A DNA stretch of 64,000 nt. It comes from Panagrolaimus kolymaensis (taxonomy: Eukaryota > Nematoda > Chromadorea > Rhabditida > Panagrolaimidae). Of this stretch, positions 58,701 through 64,000 are shown in pieces (the first letter of the stretch is position 1; each line of letters starts with the position of its first letter). Made by a program: the position numbers and the translations under genes. The DNA lies in the NCBI GenBank assembly GCA_028622995.1, contig JAJQJQ010000009.1, forward strand, positions 6,324,001 to 6,388,000, read 5' to 3'. The notes under the pieces are model-generated. The model was given only the letters and a program-made list of their open reading frames with translations. It did no database searches and had not been told where the DNA came from.

Positions 58701-61700
58701 CTAAAATAATAAATTGATTTTGTTTTTGTTATTGCTGTTCAACTTTTTTTTAAAATAAAAAACTAGTTTTATTTTTCTTTTTTTGCCAAATATTTAAAAA
58801 ATAAATTACAAGTGCCTTAATCTTTCTTCCCTTCTCTTCATTTATAATAATAGCTCTGTCGATGAATAACCAAAATTTTCCTTCCGTCAACCAGGAGAAA
58901 GAGAGAAAATTGTCTCCAGAGAAACTTTTTTTGGTATTAAAAAAATGAGGCAAATAAATAAGAAAGGAAAAGATTTTTGTGAGATGACAATGCAGAGGAC
59001 TGAATTTTTTTTCTTCTCAACAAAAAAAATATCCTCAAAATGCACAGTTTTCTACACACAAAAAAAAAATAATGTAAGAAAACAAGAAAATAAAAAATTG
59101 AGGGCTGAAAAAAGGCTCCTGTCTCACCTTCTGAGAGAGGACTTCATGAATAGAGAAGAGAGGGGAGCTTCCAAAAAGACACAAAAACAACATATAAACA
59201 AGTGATGGAAACGTGACGACGACGACAACAACGGACTCGCTGCTGCTGAATCGCGCAGCAGCCAGAAGAAAAAGAAAGTGAGGTGAATAAATATATGAAT
59301 GAATTTTGCAACTACGACCGCAGCAGCATAAAATAATAACTACTAACTTGAGTATATAGAGTTAGTTGATGATGAAAAAAAAACTAGAATAAAAATATAT
59401 GTAAAGACTGCTGGAGCGTATTGAAATACCTCAACAACAAAAAACTTGATGGACAGATTTCAATTACATAATATCTCACTTCTCTTTCTATGGCCTCTGT
59501 GAATCTATCTCTTCTATCCGTTTTTACATAGTATTATAACACTAATAAAAAAAGTTGAGTTTATGTTTGTTTGTGCAAAAAAAGTGAAGTAAATTATTAT
59601 TATAACAGATTTGCAATTTTTATGTTTTATTTTATTGCTCCCTAATTCAAATTTATTTATTTTTTTGCTGTTCGTTTCTATTTAAAAAAAAGAACCATTG
59701 TTGTTTTTAAGTTTTTTTCATTTTTAAAAATGCTTTTTTTAATGGACACAATTTCGTTTTCCCTCATGGTTAAAACCCTTTTTTTGCTTCCTTGGAAGAA
59801 GCAGCTTTGCGGGAAACAGCAGCAGCATCCATTTTTTTGTTGTCATTTGCATTTCTTGCAGCAGTAGCGATGGTCAATAGTCAATAATCAAAAGCCATCC
59901 TCCTTGTCATTTGCCGTCGCTTTTCCAAACAAAGCAGAAGCGAAGCGCTTGATATATGTGTAAACCCAAAAAATGCCAATAATTTTTAACCCAAAAACAA
60001 AAGAAAAAATTTGCATGCCTCTTTTTTTTGAAAATGACTCTTTTTAAAGACACTCTATGTATGTATATTTTGAGTTTATAAATTTAGAGATTTCTTTGCT
60101 TGATAAAACAGATATGGTAGTTGAAAATGTCATTTTATTTTTATCCATTCCTTTGGCTTTCTTTTGTCCCTTCTCGACTTGTTTATTTGTGCCATGCACA
60201 TTCACCAACCAAGATTAGACTCACTTGACACTTTTTTATACTGCTTTATTATTAACGAATCTTATAAAAGTATAAAATTATTTTTTCTTTTTTGCCTTTG
60301 CGCAAGTGCTAAAAAAAGATAGTATTTTTTATTTATATTTTTTCTTTCTATTTAAAGCTTCAAAAATTGTTACTATGGCAGCACCCATGCATATGCATGC
60401 TTGCGTGCCTGAGGCTGGTGCATCGGCATAATAAGCAAGCAAGTAAAAATAGTTGACCATTCATTTGCTGTTGTTGTTTTTCTACTTTTAAAAACAAAGT
60501 TAGTGTCATTGAAGCTTAACTTTTTTTCAAGTGAAAGTTTTCCTCCTGGCTATAATAGTATTGATTATTCCACAGGTATATTTAAAAGTCTCCAGGAAAT
60601 TTAACTTCGCCAATACTGGCTGGTATTTATTTAGTACATACATAGTTGTTATTTTTGACTCACTCACTACTTTTTTTTATTGTGGAAACCAACAACCAAA
60701 AGTGGCCACAATTTTTTTTTCTAGTTATGCCTTTTTAGTTTTGTTGCATAAAAAAATAATAGTAGAATAGTGAAATGATGAAGGCGACAAAGAGACGAAG
60801 ACGTTAGTAAAAAATGCCACTTTTTTTGTCGTCGTAAGCTTTTTTCGATGCGGTTGTTACTACTATGGAGAGTTTTTTGAAGCGTACACATTTTTCTTCT
60901 TTTTTTCTAAAAAAGAATGCCCAAAGTCACCAACAACGAGAATGAGAAAAAGAAGAACGCTAAAAATGGCATTTTGCGGTGGTGGAAGCTTCCAATTTTT
61001 TCTCTCTATTCTATTGAATTTGAAGTAGTTTCGCCAACTATAGAAAACCCTGCAGCAACGACATTGAGCCCATCCCTGTTGTGTCGCTTAGTGAGCTGCT
61101 TCTTCATGCTTTTGTGTGTTATGGTGAAACTTTTATGCACAAATTTTTTTTTTGCTTGCTCCATTGCAAAAAAGAGGAAGTCCCTAACGGCCATTTCAAT
61201 TGCATTCTCATTGGTTTCTTTGCTTTTCCATTGCCTCAAATCCGGAATATATATAAATATCCTTGCCTTAAAAACACGCAAACAACAAAAAAACTAAAAA
61301 AAACAAATTGTTTGTCAACTTCGTCTTCGTTTTTTTATGTCATAGTTAAATCTAAAACTCTTTGAACCAAACGTTGTGGGTTTTCTTTTTTTGCGTGCCA
61401 ATCTTGTCATTTTTTTACGTCGCCTCTTTTTCTTAAGGCACTATTTTCTTGTTGTTTGAAAGGAAACAAATTGTTGTTGTTGTAAAGCGCTTCTTCTTCT
61501 TAAAAAGATAGATAGATATCGGGTTTCAAACAACAACGAGGAAAAAAAAACTAAAAGTCTTATCTTTGACGTTTTTTACTTTATGTCAAAAAAACATATG
61601 CAAAATGATGGCTTAAAACCGCAAATCTTTTTTGTGACCTTTGTCTTCGTTTATTATAGTTTTAAAAAAAGTAAAAAGCAATTTTTTTTTACTTTAGTAA

Positions 61701-62043
61701 AAAAGTAAAGTATAAAAAGTATATTTTTATTAATAAAAAATGCCCCTTTAATTTTTTTTTGCAGCTAAATACAATGTTTTTAATAAAGTAATTATCTTCT
61801 AAATATAGCCTGAATTATTTTTTGACTGCCATACATACTTTTTTACTTTTTTTTGTCTCTCTTCTAATTCCCCATTCCTTTTTTTTGGCAGAAATTACGA
61901 CGTTCGTGTAACTTGATGACATTTGGAAAACATCTAATACTATATTGTAGCTAGCTAAGAAAAAAATCTTTATTTTTAGATATACACTGCCAAAAAAAGG
62001 CCGAAGCGAGCAAAAATGTTGTTAAACTCCTTCGGCGCAGTTC
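58701..62043. other. Region between PI4K2 exons and the rootletin gene
   Basis: No supported exon on either strand. The 5' exons of PI4K2 were looked for here on the minus strand (CCPCC block, nucleotide-binding strands) and not seen. Contains A- and T-rich runs, a CAGCAG/GACGAC patch near 59215-59265, and frames at 60917-61365 that look like noise. Confidence 0.45.
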
Positions 62044-64000
62044 ATGCTCTTCAATCCGTTCACTGATTCGACAAAAAGTAAAAAGAAGTTTCACGTTGTC
62101 GAACACAACTTTTTTGATAATTCTAATTCTCAAACTCCTAATAGTCGAGAGCAACTTAGCCATACAACTAGTACCTCCACTAGCCCTTATAATTATAATA
62201 GTAGCCGTCCACAATCTTCAACAAGAAGTAGTAGTCGAAATTCCACTGGTAAATTAGTTAAAACTGGACATTGGGTTGCTGCAGGTCCAGGTGTTTTAAT
62301 TAAGCCTTTAAATAGCGAAAAAGCTAAAGAAGCGTTAAAACCTAATTCAAAACATTCCGAATTTACATTCCAAGAAGAACTCCGTAAAGCAGGTAATTAT
62401 TTAACTTTGGCTTTTTTAAATTTAAATATTAAATTTGTTTTTATTTTTAAGCTGATATTTTTCGCAACATGGATGATAATTCTTCTGATGCTGGTAGCAT
62501 TGATACTACCCCTCGCGCGGATGCTCCCATTGGTGGAAGCAATGGCAATCCGGGTGAAACCTTATTGACTCGTGTTCCTGGTATTCCTGATAGTCCTGGT
62601 TCACATTCACATTTTGGAGATTTTTACTGGTAAATAATAATGATACATATATACTAAATTTTGAGGCTATAAAAAATATTTTTTTTGGAGCAAATCTCTT
62701 GAGTATGAAAAAAATGGAAACTCATTTTCAACGACAACAACAAAAAAAGACTAAAGAGCCATTTCCATTACCAATTTCCTTCCTTCTTCTTTTGGTTAAA
62801 AAACAAAAAACTAAAAAAGTCTGCAAAAAGCCTAGCATAATTAAACATGGAGAGCTTTTTTTTTCTGGCTTCTTCAACAAAAAAAACTCATTATAGCATT
62901 TTCATTACTCTTCTTCAAGAAACGAAAAAAAACTACCATATGCATTTTCTCTTCTTTCAGGGATACAAATGGTGAAACCAATTATCACGATTGGGAAACC
63001 GATTTCGATGATCTTGATAGTGGCCTCTTTGGTGGTGGTGGTGGAAGAAGCCGAGGCCGATTGGGAAGAACCCAACAAGATTTAAATAAATACAGACAAC
63101 GAATTGATGCAAGCGTAGAACAACAAAAAGAATATTCAGATTTGATGAATCAAATGCAAAATAAATTAGCTGAATATCGTCGGCATATAGCTGATTTAGA
63201 AGGAAAAATGGTTACTCAACGTGGAGCAACAATTGGAAATGATACTTCTTTATTTCCTCTCAATGATTCAGGATTTATTGTTGATACCACAAACACATAT
63301 ATTCGACCTGGAGGCGGTGATGCAAACTCTAATTTTGATGTTATGATTCGACTTGATGAAGAACGTCGAAGGTTAGAGACAAAAATTTTAAAATAGCGAG
63401 AAATAAAAAGTTTAAATATTCAGAAATGATGATATTCGAATCCAACTTGAGAATGAGCGACAAAATAATGAACAACTTCAACGTGAATTAGATCGACTCT
63501 CTCGAGAATATGAAAGAGAAATTCGTGATAAAGATCGCCATCATAGCGTTCGAGAAAAGGCAAGCAACAAAAAATTAAGGATTAAAAATAATTGAAAAAA
63601 CTAAGTTTTTTAGAATCTTTCGCAATATTTAAGCGATGAACAAAAGAAAATGCTTGATTTATGGGTGGAACTTCAAAAAGTTCGAAAACAATTTACTGAT
63701 TTAAAAATGAAAACTGAGCATGATCTCGATAGCCAAAGAAATGAATTCAACAAAATTTATCGAAATATTCAAGGCATTACTCGGACACTTTCTGATGTAA
63801 ATAATTTCTAAAATTGATTTCAAAAAAAAGAGATTAATTTTTTTAGGGAAATATTCATCAAACATTTTATAATGGCCTGCCAGGAGGTGATGGTGGTGGA
63901 GGAACCACATACAATCATGATTCATTTGTAATTGAAACAGTTCGACGTTTACAAAATGCTGCTCGTCCAGCTACAGGCGGACTTAATTTGGACCTCGAAC
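62044..64000 (+). CDS. che-10: Rootletin / CHE-10-like coiled-coil protein, 5' part (runs off right edge)
   Basis: Exons 62044-62392, 62452-62629, 62961-63371, 63424-63559, 63614-63796 and 63847 to the edge join in frame. The N-terminus, MLFNPFTDSTKSKKKFHVVE, is followed by ~200 Ser/Thr/Gly-rich residues and then coiled coil: RTQQDLNKYRQRIDASVEQQ, MNQMQNKLAEYRRHIADLEG, IQLENERQNNEQLQRELDRL and DLWVELQKVRKQFTDLKMKT. The last block resembles the start of the rootletin rod. Rootletin forms the ciliary rootlet; in C. elegans CHE-10 maintains sensory cilia. The fourth intron uses a GC donor (AAG/GCAAGC). Identification rests on recall of the motif order and remains family level. Confidence 0.65.

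Overview
The window is nematode nuclear DNA, strongly AT-rich, with mostly short introns (about 45-60 nt, GTAAG-like donors, TTTTAG/TTTCAG acceptors). The protein families also point to a nematode: ground-like, SXP/RAL-2 (DUF148) and ET/Ly6-type cysteine-rich secreted proteins, plus orthologues of SNAP-29, NIPSNAP, SLC28, COMMD, RGS12/14, PI4K type II and CHE-10/rootletin. The species cannot be named from the sequence. Exon joins below were worked out by hand from splice sites and reading frame. Each recognised gene closes in frame, but no transcript data were available.

Layout. 0-2.1 kb: snap-29 (5' part only) and a NIPSNAP gene, both on the minus strand. 3-8.5 kb: an accessory island. It holds an unknown membrane protein, a ground-like secreted protein, and a tandem pair of Ly6/ET-like cysteine-rich genes. 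Around the pair lie three copies of the same 5' flank, a small palindromic insert, a 13-bp tandem repeat, and a 686-bp element with perfect 21-bp terminal inverted repeats that contains degenerate telomere-like hexamers. 9-22.3 kb: one very large minus-strand gene (about 29 exons including alternatives, up to ~1,820 aa) for a Gln/Pro-rich, largely disordered protein of unassigned function, with two apparent promoters and two extra terminal exons. 22.3-28.2 kb: gene-free. 28.3-30.3 kb: a secreted mucin-like protein.

31.8-40 kb is compact: an SLC28 nucleoside transporter and a COMMD gene end to end, an unknown membrane protein, a Gly/Leu-rich SXP/RAL-2 protein with a clear TATA box, and an SRA1/Sec31-domain protein. 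40.3-44.2 kb is a second accessory patch: uncertain or broken coding pieces, a 254-bp fold-back element, a gene with three FLYWCH-like Cys/His repeats, and a dead cathepsin-L copy. 44.4-55.8 kb: an RGS12/14-like gene (RGS plus Ras-binding domain) with a 6.1-kb intron. 57.2-58.7 kb: the C-terminal exons of PI4K type II. 62.0 kb to the right edge: the 5' part of a rootletin (che-10-like) gene.

Functional links are limited because this is ordinary eukaryotic gene order, not an operon. Several genes serve membrane traffic and signalling (SNAP-29, PI4K2, COMMD, RGS) and several are secreted. The most unusual areas are 4.7-8.5 kb, where a small secreted-protein family is being duplicated, rearranged and invaded by small elements, and 40.8-44.1 kb, where gene debris and a fold-back element cluster. 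I saw no convincing new multi-gene system.
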